A stretch of DNA of 64,000 nucleotides from Bacteroidota bacterium (lineage in GTDB: Bacteria > Bacteroidota > Bacteroidia > Chitinophagales > Chitinophagaceae): the NCBI GenBank assembly GCA_030706735.1, contig JAUZNZ010000018.1, forward strand, positions 35,430 through 99,429, read 5' to 3'. The notes under the pieces are model-generated. The model searched no databases. It was not told where the DNA came from and saw only the letters and a list, made by a program, of their open reading frames with translations. The first letter of the stretch is position 1, and every line of letters begins with the position of its first letter. Below, one piece after another: positions 8,429 through 17,275 of this stretch. A program made the translations under genes and the position numbers.

Positions 8429-10831
8429 ATGAAGAAATATACCCTCCCGAAAATAGCGGGTGCAGTCCTGGTCCTGATGGCTTCCCTTTCCTGTATGGCC
8501 AACGGGCCTGAGGACCTGCCGGCGAGAAAAGGCCTGCTGGACCTCCGGGCCCTGAACCTCTTCGACAAGGCGGTGACCCTGGACGGAGAATGGGGCATGT
8601 ATTGGGAGCGATTGGTGTCTCCGGATAGTTTAAGGGCCGCCGGTTCGCCGGCCTTCACGAACTTCCCCACGTTATGGAAGGATCTGAACCTGAACGGGCA
8701 GAAACTGTCCTCACAGGGCTATGCGACGTATACCCTGACGGTATTGCTGCCGAAAAAGAGGCCGCGGATCGGGATGGAGGTGCCGGATGTGTATTGCGCG
8801 TATAAGCTGTTTGTCAATGGCGTGGTGCAGGTACAAAACGGCGAACCGGCGGCCACCGAGGCCCGGGCGACGCCTTTTTGGACCACGCGTACCATTGCCC
8901 TGCCCTCCGGCGAACGGGACACCCTGGTCCTGGTCCTTCAGGTCGCCAACTTCTGGCATGCGAAGGGCGGGCCATACAAAGAAATACTCCTCGGAGACAA
9001 GGATGCCCTTTTTCTGAAAAAGAACCGCGACAATGCGTTCGACCTGGTCCTGGGTGGCTGCATGTTCATGGGCGGATTATTCTTCCTGGGCCTGTTCGTC
9101 TTCGGACGCCACGACAAAACGACGCTTTATTTTTCCCTGTTCTGCATACTGTACAGCTACCGCATGGTCGGCACCGACGGGTATGTGCTGCACACCTTGT
9201 TCAGCAATATCCCCTGGTACCTTACCGTCCGTATGGAATATATTACCCTTTCCCTGGGGGCCTTCCTGTTCTGCAGTTATACGAGGCACCTTTTTCCCAA
9301 TGACACGCATCCGATCGTCATGAAGGCGACGACCTGGTTTTGCCTGTTATACAGCGCGATCATCCTGCTTACCCCCACGATCATTTTTACCGGTCTGCTG
9401 CATATTTTCCTGGTGGTCATGTTCCTCTGCATCGGCTATGCCCTGTATGTCAACCTCCGGGCCGCACGCAATCATCGCAGCGGATCATTTTATGCATTGC
9501 TCAGCACAGTGGTCATGCTCCTGATCCTGCTGCTGTCCAACCTGCACTATTTCGGGCTCGTCCCTCCGCTGAAACTGCTGATATTTTTCGGATACCTTTC
9601 CTTCTTCTTCCTGCAGTCCCTGGCCCTCTCGCATCGTTTCGCCGATACATTCAAGCGAGCCACGCTACAGGCCCAGCAGGGATTGAAGGCCAAATCCGAA
9701 TTCCTGTCGACGATGTCGCATGAGATCAGGACGCCTTTGAATGCCGTGATCGGCATGACGCATTTACTGCTGGCCAATAAGCCGAGGACGGACCAGAAGG
9801 AGGACCTGGACGTGCTCTTGTTCTCCGCCAGCAACCTTTTGTCCATCGTGAACAATATCCTTGATTACAATAAGATCGAAGAAGGAAAGATCAGCTTTGA
9901 ACAGATCCCGATGGACCTGGCGGCGATCTCGCGGAATATTGTCGCCGGCCTGAAAACGGCCGCTTCGGAAAAAGGCATCGCTTTGCTGATGGAGATCGAC
10001 GGCCGATTGGACAATAAACTGATCGGCGATCCGACGCGTACCAGCCAGGTGATCACCAACCTAGTGCACAATGCCATTAAATTTACCCGCGAGGGCTCGG
10101 TGCGCTTATACATCCGCGTGAACTATCTTCAAAGCGGCCCGGCGGCCGTTACGGTCCGGGTCGAAGATACGGGCATCGGCATTGCGAGGGAAAAGCAGCA
10201 GATGATCTTCGATCGCTTTACACAAGCGGACTCTTCCACTTCCCGCAGCTATGGCGGCACCGGCCTTGGACTGGCGATCACCAGGCGCATCCTGGAATTG
10301 CAGGGGGTGACCCTGCATTTGGAGAGCGAGCCGGGGAAAGGATCTATTTTTTACTTTACGCAGGACTTCCCGCTCAGCAGCGAGATGGCGGGGGAAAAGA
10401 CCGAGGGCCCCGATCCGGCAGCGCAGCGGCATTTGCTGAAAGGCATTTGCCTGCTCCTTGTCGAGGACAATCCCCTGAACGTGTTGGTGGCGCAGACGAT
10501 ACTCGAGAACAGCGGAGCGACGGTCGATGTGGCGTCCAATGGCCAGGAAGCGCTCGACATGCTCGATACCCGTCGCCATCAATTGGTGCTGATGGACCTC
10601 CATATGCCGGTCATGGACGGATATGAAGCGACGGTGCTGCTTCGCCGGCGGGGAGTTACCCTTCCCATTGTCGCATTGACGGCCAGCACGCCAAAGGAAG
10701 TGGAAAGCGAGGCCTTTGCGGCCGGCCTGACGGATGTCGTCGTAAAACCGTTCAATCCCGATGACCTGTACCGGGTCATCCTCCAATATATCCCTTCCCG
10801 GATGCACCCGGTCGCGGGGCATTCCGGCTAG
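8429..10831 (+). CDS. Hybrid sensor histidine kinase/response regulator with 7TM-DISM-type sensor
   Basis: An 800-residue membrane kinase. After a signal sequence, residues about 30-200 form an extracytoplasmic beta-sandwich (7TMR-DISM extracellular type). Residues about 205-405 hold roughly seven membrane helices. Then come a short coil, a HisKA domain with H-box MSHEIRTPLN (His about 431), an ATPase domain (NLVHNAIKFT, DTGIGI, GGTGLGLAI), and a C-terminal receiver domain (LLVEDNPLN, LMDLHMPVMDGYE with phospho-acceptor Asp about 724, conserved Lys in VVKPF). Such extracellular modules are thought to bind carbohydrate-like ligands. No HPt protein or output regulator lies next to it, so the downstream partner is elsewhere. 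An imperfect inverted repeat (CGGCCGC at 10840, GCGGCCG at 10867) follows the gene. Confidence 0.92.
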   Translation: MKKYTLPKIAGAVLVLMASLSCMANGPEDLPARKGLLDLRALNLFDKAVTLDGEWGMYWERLVSPDSLRAAGSPAFTNFPTLWKDLNLNGQKLSSQGYATYTLTVLLPKKRPRIGMEVPDVYCAYKLFVNGVVQVQNGEPAATEARATPFWTTRTIALPSGERDTLVLVLQVANFWHAKGGPYKEILLGDKDALFLKKNRDNAFDLVLGGCMFMGGLFFLGLFVFGRHDKTTLYFSLFCILYSYRMVGTDGYVLHTLFSNIPWYLTVRMEYITLSLGAFLFCSYTRHLFPNDTHPIVMKATTWFCLLYSAIILLTPTIIFTGLLHIFLVVMFLCIGYALYVNLRAARNHRSGSFYALLSTVVMLLILLLSNLHYFGLVPPLKLLIFFGYLSFFFLQSLALSHRFADTFKRATLQAQQGLKAKSEFLSTMSHEIRTPLNAVIGMTHLLLANKPRTDQKEDLDVLLFSASNLLSIVNNILDYNKIEEGKISFEQIPMDLAAISRNIVAGLKTAASEKGIALLMEIDGRLDNKLIGDPTRTSQVITNLVHNAIKFTREGSVRLYIRVNYLQSGPAAVTVRVEDTGIGIAREKQQMIFDRFTQADSSTSRSYGGTGLGLAITRRILELQGVTLHLESEPGKGSIFYFTQDFPLSSEMAGEKTEGPDPAAQRHLLKGICLLLVEDNPLNVLVAQTILENSGATVDVASNGQEALDMLDTRRHQLVLMDLHMPVMDGYEATVLLRRRGVTLPIVALTASTPKEVESEAFAAGLTDVVVKPFNPDDLYRVILQYIPSRMHPVAGHSG

Positions 10832-11001
10832 GCAAAGAACGGCCGCAGGTCAGTAGAAATATTGAGGCGGCCGGGAGCTATCGGGGGGAATATATTCCAC
10901 AAACCAGGGACGAGTAAATTCGCAGATCACTGATTATCCGCGTGCTGATGCCGAAAAACGATTGGCATAGTTTTCCTACCTGTTGATAAAAAATCTGCAG
11001 A

Positions 11002-11505
11002 ATGAAAAAGATCCTCTTTGCCTGCTTTCTGTTCTGGACGGCTTGCCAGTATCCGGCCGGAAGAGGCACGGATCCCGTCGCGGTTGCTGCCTCGTCTCCC
11101 CCGGCCTCCGGGCCCGTCGCCCAGGCTATTCAAACTAAAGACACGACCACCCTGAACGGCTTGTGGTATTTACAACCTGTGCTTGCCTCTGACACCGCCA
11201 CCGGGCAGATACCGGAGTTGCGCTTCGACCTGGCCAAGAGCCGATTTACAGGAAATACCGGTTGCAATAAGATGAGCGGGGAATTCTGGTATAGCGCTCA
11301 TGACAGCAGCCTGAGTTTCAGCGATAAATTCGCTTCGACGAAAATGGCCTGTCCGGGCTATAATGAGCAGGGCTTTATCAAGAGCCTGAAAAACGTCAAT
11401 CATTTCCGCCTTCGCAATGGAGTTCTCATCCTGTTGAACGATGCGACGGAATTGTCGCATTGGGTGAGGAGAGAGAAGCCGGCTCCCCGGACCGGCCGTG
11501 CGTGA
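11002..11505 (+). CDS. META-domain lipoprotein (HslJ-like)
   Basis: A 167-residue probable lipoprotein (signal MKKILFACFLFWTAC, Cys at 15). Residues about 50-155 form a META domain: LNGLWYLQPV, LRFDLAKSRFTGNTGCNKMSGEFW, FASTKMACPGYNEQGFIKSLKNV and ILLNDATEL. The G-N-x-G-C-N-x-x-x-G pattern is the family signature (HslJ of E. coli, associated with heat and novobiocin tolerance). The molecular role is unknown. No partner gene is evident. Confidence 0.85.
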   Translation: MKKILFACFLFWTACQYPAGRGTDPVAVAASSPPASGPVAQAIQTKDTTTLNGLWYLQPVLASDTATGQIPELRFDLAKSRFTGNTGCNKMSGEFWYSAHDSSLSFSDKFASTKMACPGYNEQGFIKSLKNVNHFRLRNGVLILLNDATELSHWVRREKPAPRTGRA

Positions 11506-11563
11506 GTCAGGGAATGCGACATCATTTCGTAATCTGGAGTTCATCTTGCGATAATATTAGTTT

Positions 11564-11872
11564 ATGATATTACAGGACAACAAATACCGGCAACGTATGA
11601 CGAACATGCTGATCGACCTGACCAGGGAAATGCTGAATAACGGTGTTTTCGATCATCTGCCTGACGATGAGATCGCGCGTCTGCACTGGATGATCATGCA
11701 GAGCGGCGGGGACGGCAACCTGCCCCTGCAGCCGCTATTGACCTATTGGTATCGGGGAGACTATTACTCACCGCGCGTATCGCCCAGGATGCTGCAATCC
11801 TGCAATGAATTCCTGCAAAGGATCGGTCAGCCCATGATCGACGTCTATGGGGAAGAGTTTTATGAGGCCTGA
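11564..11872 (+). CDS. Hypothetical protein
   Basis: A 102-residue protein I do not recognise. It is soluble, mostly helical, with acidic N-terminal helices (MTNMLIDLTREML, FDHLPDDEIARLHWMI) and aromatic segments (TYWYRGDYYSPRVSP). No signal peptide or membrane span. Codon use resembles the neighbours and the frame is open from a plain ATG. Its stop codon overlaps the convergent gene at 11860-12264 by 13 bases. Probably a real lineage-specific gene. Confidence 0.6.
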   Translation: MILQDNKYRQRMTNMLIDLTREMLNNGVFDHLPDDEIARLHWMIMQSGGDGNLPLQPLLTYWYRGDYYSPRVSPRMLQSCNEFLQRIGQPMIDVYGEEFYEA

Positions 11873-12264
11873 GGCGGAGGCGGCTGGGCCGGGCCGGGGG
11901 GTCCGGAATAGTAATCTCCCGAAGCCGTAAGGACCTTTTTCCATTGCCGCTGATGACTTTCCTGCCATTTCCTGTTCGGATGAATCCCCCAATCTGCATT
12001 CTTCAGTTGTTCGCGAACAAAATCCCGTTGCTCCGGGTGGACGAATAGGGGATGGAGGTACCACCATTGCGGATCGCGGGTAAGATCCTGCCAGAAAGCA
12101 TTAAAATCCGGAAAATTCTTTTCGAATACGTGGACTTCGTCCTTTTTGGGATCGTAGGTGCTGTAATTATAGTAGAATCCGGCGGTCCCGTCCTCGCCGG
12201 GAATACGGAAAAGGCTGCCTCCGGTATGCTCGGAGCTGATATCGAAATACAGTTCGCGTTTCAT
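11860..12264 (-). CDS. Hypothetical protein, aromatic-rich
   Basis: A 134-residue cytoplasmic protein of unknown function. It starts MKRELYFDISSEHTGGSLFR and contains the aromatic-rich stretch FNAFWQDLTRDPQWWYLHP and a proline-rich C-terminus (SGPPGPAQPPPPQAS). The acidic and aromatic pattern looks like a folded domain, not a shadow frame, and its gene starts from a regular ATG. It converges on, and overlaps, the gene ending at 11872. Divergent from the small basic ORF at 12328. Confidence 0.62.
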   Translation of the reverse strand: MKRELYFDISSEHTGGSLFRIPGEDGTAGFYYNYSTYDPKKDEVHVFEKNFPDFNAFWQDLTRDPQWWYLHPLFVHPEQRDFVREQLKNADWGIHPNRKWQESHQRQWKKVLTASGDYYSGPPGPAQPPPPQAS

Positions 12265-12327
12265 AAATTACCCATGAAATTACTATCTTCGGGGATCATA
12301 TTTCATTACCTTATAAGAAATTCGCAT

Positions 12328-12486
12328 ATGTCACTCATACCCAATAACAAGAAGAAGAAGGACGGCAAGCTGGCCGGCAATCAAAAAGGTAATAATCCCA
12401 GTTTCCCGGCTCCAAAGGGAAAGACCAACAGCAAAGGCGTGCCCAAGAACACGCGCCTTACGGGCGGTTCGCAGCGGGGATCTTGA
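12328..12486 (+). CDS. Small basic, low-complexity protein
   Basis: A 52-residue ORF starting MSLIPNNKKKKDGKLAGNQK, very rich in Lys, Asn, Gly and Ser and ending in TGGSQRGS. Likely disordered and perhaps nucleic-acid binding by charge (inference). A TATCTTCG element lies about 40 bases upstream, resembling a -7 box, and the ORF fills the gap before pcrA with consistent codon use. A longer open frame begins at 12052, but that extension runs antisense through the upstream gene and is not protein-like. Confidence 0.5.
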   Translation: MSLIPNNKKKKDGKLAGNQKGNNPSFPAPKGKTNSKGVPKNTRLTGGSQRGS

Positions 12487-12511
12487 GAGCTGCAAGCTGC
12501 ATGCTTTTCGG

Positions 12512-12519
12512 TACCTTTG
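12512..12519 (+). promoter_or_regulatory. -7 box immediately before pcrA
   Basis: TACCTTTG fits TAnnTTTG and ends exactly four bases before the pcrA ATG at 12524. If used, transcription would start at or next to the start codon, giving a leaderless message. No clear -33 TTTG is present at the usual distance. Confidence 0.45.
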
Positions 12520-12523
12520 TCCC

Positions 12524-14878
12524 ATGCGCGATTATCTCATTGAACTGAATGAACCTCAACGGGAGGCGGTAATTCATAAGGACGGGCCCATCATGATCGT
12601 AGCGGGCGCCGGCAGCGGAAAGACCAAGGTGCTCACCACACGGATCGCGCACCTGATGGCGCAGGGGGTCGATTCATTCAATATACTTGCCCTGACCTTT
12701 ACCAACAAGGCGGCCAAGGAGATGAAAGAGCGGGTGGAGCGGACCCTGGGAAATACCGACGCCCGCAATCTGTATATCGGCACCTTCCACAGTGTTTTCG
12801 CGCGGATCCTGCGCGGAGAGGCGCCCCGACTGGGCTATCCCTCCAATTTCACCATCTATGACACGGACGATTCCCGAAGCGTACTGAAGACGGTCATCAA
12901 TGAACTGAACCTGGACGACAAGCATTACAAACCCAATATCGTACACAATCGCATCTCGCAGGCCAAGAACAGCCTGGTCGGGCCCGCAGAATATGCCACC
13001 GACTATGCTATTCAACAGGAGGATATGCGCAGCAACCGACCGGCCATCGCCCAGATCTATGCCGCCTATGCAGCCCGGTGCTTCAAGAACGGGGCCATGG
13101 ACTTCGACGACCTGCTGTTCAAAATGTATGAGCTGCTGAAGCAATTTCCGGAGAGCCTCCATAAATTCCAGCATAAGTTCAAATATATCCTGATCGACGA
13201 ATACCAGGATACCAATCCCGCGCAGTACGAGATCATCAAGCTATTGGGAGCAGCTCATGAGAATGTCTGTGTGGTAGGGGATGACGCGCAGAGCATCTAC
13301 AGTTTCCGCGGCGCGACGATCGAGAACATTCTCCAGTTCCAGAAAGATTACGATGACGTAAAAGTGGTCAAGCTGGAGCAGAACTACCGGAGCACGCAGA
13401 GCATCCTGCTGGCGGCCAATGAGGTCATCAAAAACAACCGGGGGCAGATCCCCAAGAACCTCTGGACGGAGAACGCCGCCGGAGAAAAGATACGTCTGGT
13501 GCGAACCATGACGGACAACGACGAAGGCAAATTTGTGGCCGATACGATCCAGGAGCAAAAACTCCGCAATCATTATTATAACCGTGATTTCGCCATTCTA
13601 TACCGGACCAATTCGCAGAGCCGCGCCTTTGAGGAAAGCCTTCGACGCATGGCGATCCCCTATACCATGTATGGGGGCGTCAGCTTTTACCAGCGCAAGG
13701 AGATCAAGGACCTGCTGGCCTATCTGCGGATCATCGTCAACCCGCGGGACGAAGAATCCCTCAAGCGGATCATCAACTATCCCACCCGGGGGATCGGCAA
13801 GACCTCCATCGACAAGGCCATCCTGACGGCCAATGAGCGGAATATCCCGCTCTGGGAGGTGTTGGAAAGAGCGCGCGAGTTTGGGTACAAGGCAGGCACC
13901 CTCGAGGCCATTGAAAATTTCGTGCTGATGATCCGGAGCTTCTCCAGCATGTTGGCGACGAAGAATGCGTATGAGGTCGCGGTGCATGTCGGTAAGCAAA
14001 CCAATCTGGTCAGGGAACTTTTTTCCGACAAGACGACGGAAGGCCTGGCGCGGTATGAAAATATCCAGGAGCTGTTAAACTCGATCAAGGAATTTACGGA
14101 ACGGCCCGACGAGGATGGGGTATTGGATACGGAGACCAAGGGAATGGGCAATTACCTGCAGCAGATCAGCCTGCTAACGGATGCCGATGAAAAGGATCCC
14201 AATGCCGATACCGTGAAGCTGATGACCATTCATGCCGCCAAGGGGCTCGAATTCTCCTGCGTATTCGCAGCCGGGCTGGAAGAAATGCTATTCCCTAATG
14301 CGATGGCCATCAATACGCGGGAGGAACTGGAGGAAGAAAGAAGACTATTCTACGTGGTGATCACCCGGGCCAAGCAGCGGCTTTGGGTCACCTATTCCAA
14401 CACGCGCTATCGCTTTGGCAGCCTGGTGCAGAATGAGCCCAGCCGCTTCATCGAAGAGATCCCCGAAACCTATCTCGATCGCAGCTTCGCCGGCGGCGGC
14501 GCGCGTAACCAGGGCGGCCTTGGCTTTGGGAATGGCCCGGCCTCGGCATATGACCGCATGCATGGGGGAGGGTTCGGCAGTTCGGCGGGCGCCGAGAGAA
14601 GATATGGACCTCCGCCGGCCAAGGCCGATCAGCGTCCCTCTTATGTTCCGCCAAAGCCCGCCATTCGGATGATCGAGCATCAGCCTTCGCCTGACTTTCT
14701 GCCGAGCGATACCTCGAACCTTCAGGTGGGCCAGAAGGTCGAGCACCAAAAATTCGGCTTCGGGGAAGTGACGGCGATGGAAGGGTCGGCGCATAATCCG
14801 GTTGCCACGGTCAAGTTCCAATACAATGGAGAAAAGAAGATCATGCTGAACTATGCCAAATTGAGGATCGTGGAATAG
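12524..14878 (+). CDS. pcrA: ATP-dependent DNA helicase, UvrD/PcrA type
   Basis: A 784-residue superfamily 1A 3'-5' helicase acting in nucleotide excision and mismatch repair and in clearing replication conflicts. Motifs in order: Q motif LNEPQREAV, Walker A AGAGSGKT (about 27-34), FTNKAAKEM (Ia), LIDEYQDTNPAQ (Walker B), VGDDAQSIYSFRGA (III), LEQNYRSTQSI (IV), MTIHAAKGLEF (V) and VVITRAKQRLWVTY (VI). A glycine-rich disordered linker (about 655-725) leads to the C-terminal Tudor-like domain (VGQKVEHQKFGFGEVTAMEG) that binds RNA polymerase in PcrA. Full length. Two transposase-like genes follow on the same strand. Confidence 0.96.
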   Translation: MRDYLIELNEPQREAVIHKDGPIMIVAGAGSGKTKVLTTRIAHLMAQGVDSFNILALTFTNKAAKEMKERVERTLGNTDARNLYIGTFHSVFARILRGEAPRLGYPSNFTIYDTDDSRSVLKTVINELNLDDKHYKPNIVHNRISQAKNSLVGPAEYATDYAIQQEDMRSNRPAIAQIYAAYAARCFKNGAMDFDDLLFKMYELLKQFPESLHKFQHKFKYILIDEYQDTNPAQYEIIKLLGAAHENVCVVGDDAQSIYSFRGATIENILQFQKDYDDVKVVKLEQNYRSTQSILLAANEVIKNNRGQIPKNLWTENAAGEKIRLVRTMTDNDEGKFVADTIQEQKLRNHYYNRDFAILYRTNSQSRAFEESLRRMAIPYTMYGGVSFYQRKEIKDLLAYLRIIVNPRDEESLKRIINYPTRGIGKTSIDKAILTANERNIPLWEVLERAREFGYKAGTLEAIENFVLMIRSFSSMLATKNAYEVAVHVGKQTNLVRELFSDKTTEGLARYENIQELLNSIKEFTERPDEDGVLDTETKGMGNYLQQISLLTDADEKDPNADTVKLMTIHAAKGLEFSCVFAAGLEEMLFPNAMAINTREELEEERRLFYVVITRAKQRLWVTYSNTRYRFGSLVQNEPSRFIEEIPETYLDRSFAGGGARNQGGLGFGNGPASAYDRMHGGGFGSSAGAERRYGPPPAKADQRPSYVPPKPAIRMIEHQPSPDFLPSDTSNLQVGQKVEHQKFGFGEVTAMEGSAHNPVATVKFQYNGEKKIMLNYAKLRIVE

Positions 14879-15033
14879 CTCAGCCGTCAAAAAATACTCT
14901 CCCTCGTGGAATCGATCCCTCTTTGGGAAACGACGCGCCCGCATCCCGGACCGATTCCGAAAAATACCCGGAAACCCTTGCCGGGCGCAAGTTCCGATTA
15001 TTGGTTCTACCAAAAGATTCCTATCTTTTCGGC

Positions 15034-15606
15034 ATGCCCGAACCCTGCAGGATACTTCCGAAAGGCTTGTATTTTGTAACCCTGTCCGTAGTCGGCGGAA
15101 TTGATATATTCACGCGCTATGAATATTGTGAGCTGGTAGTCGATAACCTCAACTACTGCATTGATCACAAGCGTCTACAGGTGTACGAATACGCCATCCT
15201 TCCCAATCAATTGAACCTGATTGCCGGAACCGAAATAGGCAACCTATCCAAGATATTAAGAGATTTCAAGAGCAGTTCGGCCAAGCAGATCCTGCGTGCC
15301 ATTGCCGAGCACCGGGAGGATAGCCGGAAAGAGTGGCTGATGCGACTGTTCCAGTTCTTTGCCGACCGCTATCAGCATAATTCCGAGCATCATTTCTGGC
15401 AGTTCGGTAATCAGCCCGTGGACCTGGATAAGCTGGCCAGGGTAGGCAAAAGGATCCCTTCCGCCCTGGACCACCTTCAAAACGCCCGGCTGATCGACGG
15501 ACCCATCCATTACCGGTATTGCAGCGCCTACCCCGGGCAGCGCGTCCGGCTTGCCCCCCTGGTGACCGAGGAACAAGGAAATTATAACAACATGGCGTCG
15601 GAATAG
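15034..15606 (+). CDS. Y1-transposase-like (IS200/RAYT family) protein lacking the HUH motif
   Basis: A 190-residue protein with the fold signature of REP-associated Y1 transposases: GLYFVTLSVVGGIDIFTR at the N-terminus, VYEYAILPNQLNLIAG where the family has ...YAWxxMPNHxHLL, then KILRDFKSSSAKQILRAI and HHFWQFGNQPVDL. The metal-binding His-x-His has become Gln-Leu-Asn, and no Tyr is present between the WQ motif and the position of the family's NPV motif, so single-strand nicking is unlikely. It parallels the next gene along its length. The Met at 15034 is preferred over 14923 because family similarity begins there and TATCTTTT ends four bases before it. Its intact frame suggests retention, not decay. 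Confidence 0.72.
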   Translation: MPEPCRILPKGLYFVTLSVVGGIDIFTRYEYCELVVDNLNYCIDHKRLQVYEYAILPNQLNLIAGTEIGNLSKILRDFKSSSAKQILRAIAEHREDSRKEWLMRLFQFFADRYQHNSEHHFWQFGNQPVDLDKLARVGKRIPSALDHLQNARLIDGPIHYRYCSAYPGQRVRLAPLVTEEQGNYNNMASE

Positions 15607-15689
15607 GCCCGGATTTTGTATTTTTAGATACTACCCTTCCCCGTACCGAGGCCCCAATCCTTATTTTTTGTCATTCAAAATGAGTGTAC

Positions 15690-16286
15690 ATGATGCCAGA
15701 TCAGAAACCTATCCCCGGCGACGCCTGTCATTTTCTTACCCTAAATGTGGTCGACCGGATAGATGTATTTACCCGTCCTGCCTACAAGCAGGTGATCACC
15801 AGGGCAATCAATCACTTTATCGAGATGCATGGGGTATCTGTATATGCCTGGTGCCTTATGAGCAGCCATCTGCACCTGCTGATCAAAACGAAGGAAGGGT
15901 ATGGCCCGGCGTGGTTCGAAAGGGACTTCAAGAAATTCACCACACCGGAGGTGCTGAAGGCTATCCAGACGGAGGGTGACTTGCGGCGGGAGTGGATGCT
16001 GCAGCGATTCGAAGAATTCAGCAAATCCCTGAAGAAGATCGAGAAATATCACCTGTGGCAGACTTGCAACAGCCCTTTGCATATCGATTGTCAGCAACCG
16101 AAGCTCCTGTTTGACAAGATCGAAGAGATCCATGAGAACCCGGTTCGCCATGGGATCGTGGATGTGCCCGAGAATTATATTTACAGTTCGGCCAGGGACT
16201 ATGCCGGCCTCAGGGGTCCGGTGAACGTGGCGGTACTGACGCCGGGTTCCGGAAAAAGCCGGTTCAAACGAATCTCTTCGAATTGA
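15690..16286 (+). CDS. Y1-transposase-like (IS200/RAYT family) protein with HUH motif, no obvious catalytic Tyr
   Basis: A 198-residue protein of the transposase IS200/REP-associated family. The N-terminal strand is HFLTLNVVDRIDVFTRPAYK, the metal-binding motif is intact as MSSHLHLLIK, and the C-terminal half carries KKFTTPEVLKAIQTEGD, KYHLWQTCNSPLHID, IHENPVRHGIV and YIYSSARDYAG. Family members use a Tyr in the helix after the HUH motif; no Tyr occurs between WQ and ENPV here. It is adjacent to and collinear with the paralog at 15034. No REP-like palindromes or inverted-repeat ends are seen around it. The frame opens with GTG at 15684; ATG at 15690 or 15693 is more likely. Confidence 0.82.
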   Translation: MMPDQKPIPGDACHFLTLNVVDRIDVFTRPAYKQVITRAINHFIEMHGVSVYAWCLMSSHLHLLIKTKEGYGPAWFERDFKKFTTPEVLKAIQTEGDLRREWMLQRFEEFSKSLKKIEKYHLWQTCNSPLHIDCQQPKLLFDKIEEIHENPVRHGIVDVPENYIYSSARDYAGLRGPVNVAVLTPGSGKSRFKRISSN

Positions 16287-16297
16287 GGCCTCGGTCT

Positions 16298-16651
16298 TTA
16301 TTTGACGGCCTTCTTCAATGCCGCCACCGTAGCGGCTTCGCTGCCCACGAAGGCTTTTCCGCGAACCAGGGCGACCGGCCGTTTCAGGAACGTATATTCT
16401 TCCAGGATCAGGCGGCGATAATCTTCTTCCGTCAGCTGTTTGTCTTTTAGCCCCATTTCCTTGTACTTGAGCGCACGGCGACTGAACAGGGACTCATAAC
16501 TGCCCGTCAGGTTCTTCAGCGCATCCAATTGTTCGGGGCTGATCTTCTCCGTTTTTATGTCCTGCAGGAGAAAACCTTTTTTCTTTGCCTGTATCTCTTT
16601 GAGGATCCTGTTGCAGGTATCGCAGGTCGGGAGGCAATATATTTTATTCAT
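16298..16651 (-). CDS. ArsC/Spx-family thioredoxin-fold protein
   Basis: A 117-residue protein of the arsenate reductase (ArsC)/Spx family. It starts MNKIYCLPTCDTCNRIL with a CxxC redox pair (Cys 10 and 13), continues with LLQDIKTEKISPEQLDALKN, YESLFSRRALKYKEMG and FLKRPVALVRGKAFVG, where the cis-Pro and conserved Arg after FLKRP are family features. Whether it reduces arsenate with glutathione/glutaredoxin or acts as a regulator cannot be told; no ars genes are nearby. The longer frame to 16693 adds an unlikely N-terminus; the start could also be the Met at 16663. Confidence 0.85.
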   Translation of the reverse strand: MNKIYCLPTCDTCNRILKEIQAKKKGFLLQDIKTEKISPEQLDALKNLTGSYESLFSRRALKYKEMGLKDKQLTEEDYRRLILEEYTFLKRPVALVRGKAFVGSEAATVAALKKAVK

Positions 16652-16744
16652 TGGATCATTCATCGGGCGAAGGTAATATTTTAGGCATCGCACCGACTAA
16701 TTCTACGGGACACAGCGTAGTTTAGTCCTATTAAAACCGCCCCA

Positions 16745-17275
16745 TTGCAGGAACAAGCCGGACATGCCGAATTTGTCAACCTGGTGCAGGAGCATCGTGC
16801 CCTGCTTTTCAAGGTATGCAATCTATACGGCCGTTCGGAAGCGGACCGGCAGGATCTGTTCCAGGAGATCGTCGTGCAGCTGTGGAGATCCTATCCCCGG
16901 TTCCGGAACGAGGCCAGGTTCAGCACCTGGCTTTATCGAATCGCCCTGAATACGGCGATCTCCGATCTGCGCAAGCAGAAGAAAACGTTCCTTTCCGTCG
17001 ATCCGGGAGAGCTGCCCGCGGGAATCGAGGACCTGCATGATGGCCCCGGGCAGGAGGAACAGCGGCAACAGCTTTACGCCGCGATCGACCGGCTGACAGA
17101 ATTGGAAAAGGCCATTGTCATGCTTTACCTCGAAGACAAAAGTTATGAGGAGATGGAAGAGATCTTCGGCATCCGACAGAATAACCTGCGTGTGAAGATG
17201 AGCCGGATCAAGGAAAAATTACGAAAACTCACCAAGGACAGCGAGGAGGCAAACTATGGAACTGGAAGAACTTAA
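16745..17275 (+). CDS. ECF-type RNA polymerase sigma factor
   Basis: A 176-residue sigma-70 family factor with only regions 2 and 4. Region 2: HRALLFKVCNLYGRSEADRQ, DLFQEIVVQLWRSYPRFRNE and FSTWLYRIALNTAISDLRKQ. Region 4: LTELEKAIVMLYLEDKSYEEM followed by the HTH IFGIRQNNLRVKMSRIKEKL. The start is a TTG at 16745; there is no in-frame ATG before region 2 and a stop lies nine codons upstream, so a weak start is required. Its 3' end overlaps the next gene by 20 bases, the usual arrangement for a sigma/anti-sigma pair. Confidence 0.9.
   Translation: MQEQAGHAEFVNLVQEHRALLFKVCNLYGRSEADRQDLFQEIVVQLWRSYPRFRNEARFSTWLYRIALNTAISDLRKQKKTFLSVDPGELPAGIEDLHDGPGQEEQRQQLYAAIDRLTELEKAIVMLYLEDKSYEEMEEIFGIRQNNLRVKMSRIKEKLRKLTKDSEEANYGTGRT

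Noticed and set aside
14879..16300. Complete insertion sequence around the Y1-like genes
   Set aside because: No terminal repeats, subterminal hairpins or target duplication are visible and the active sites are altered.
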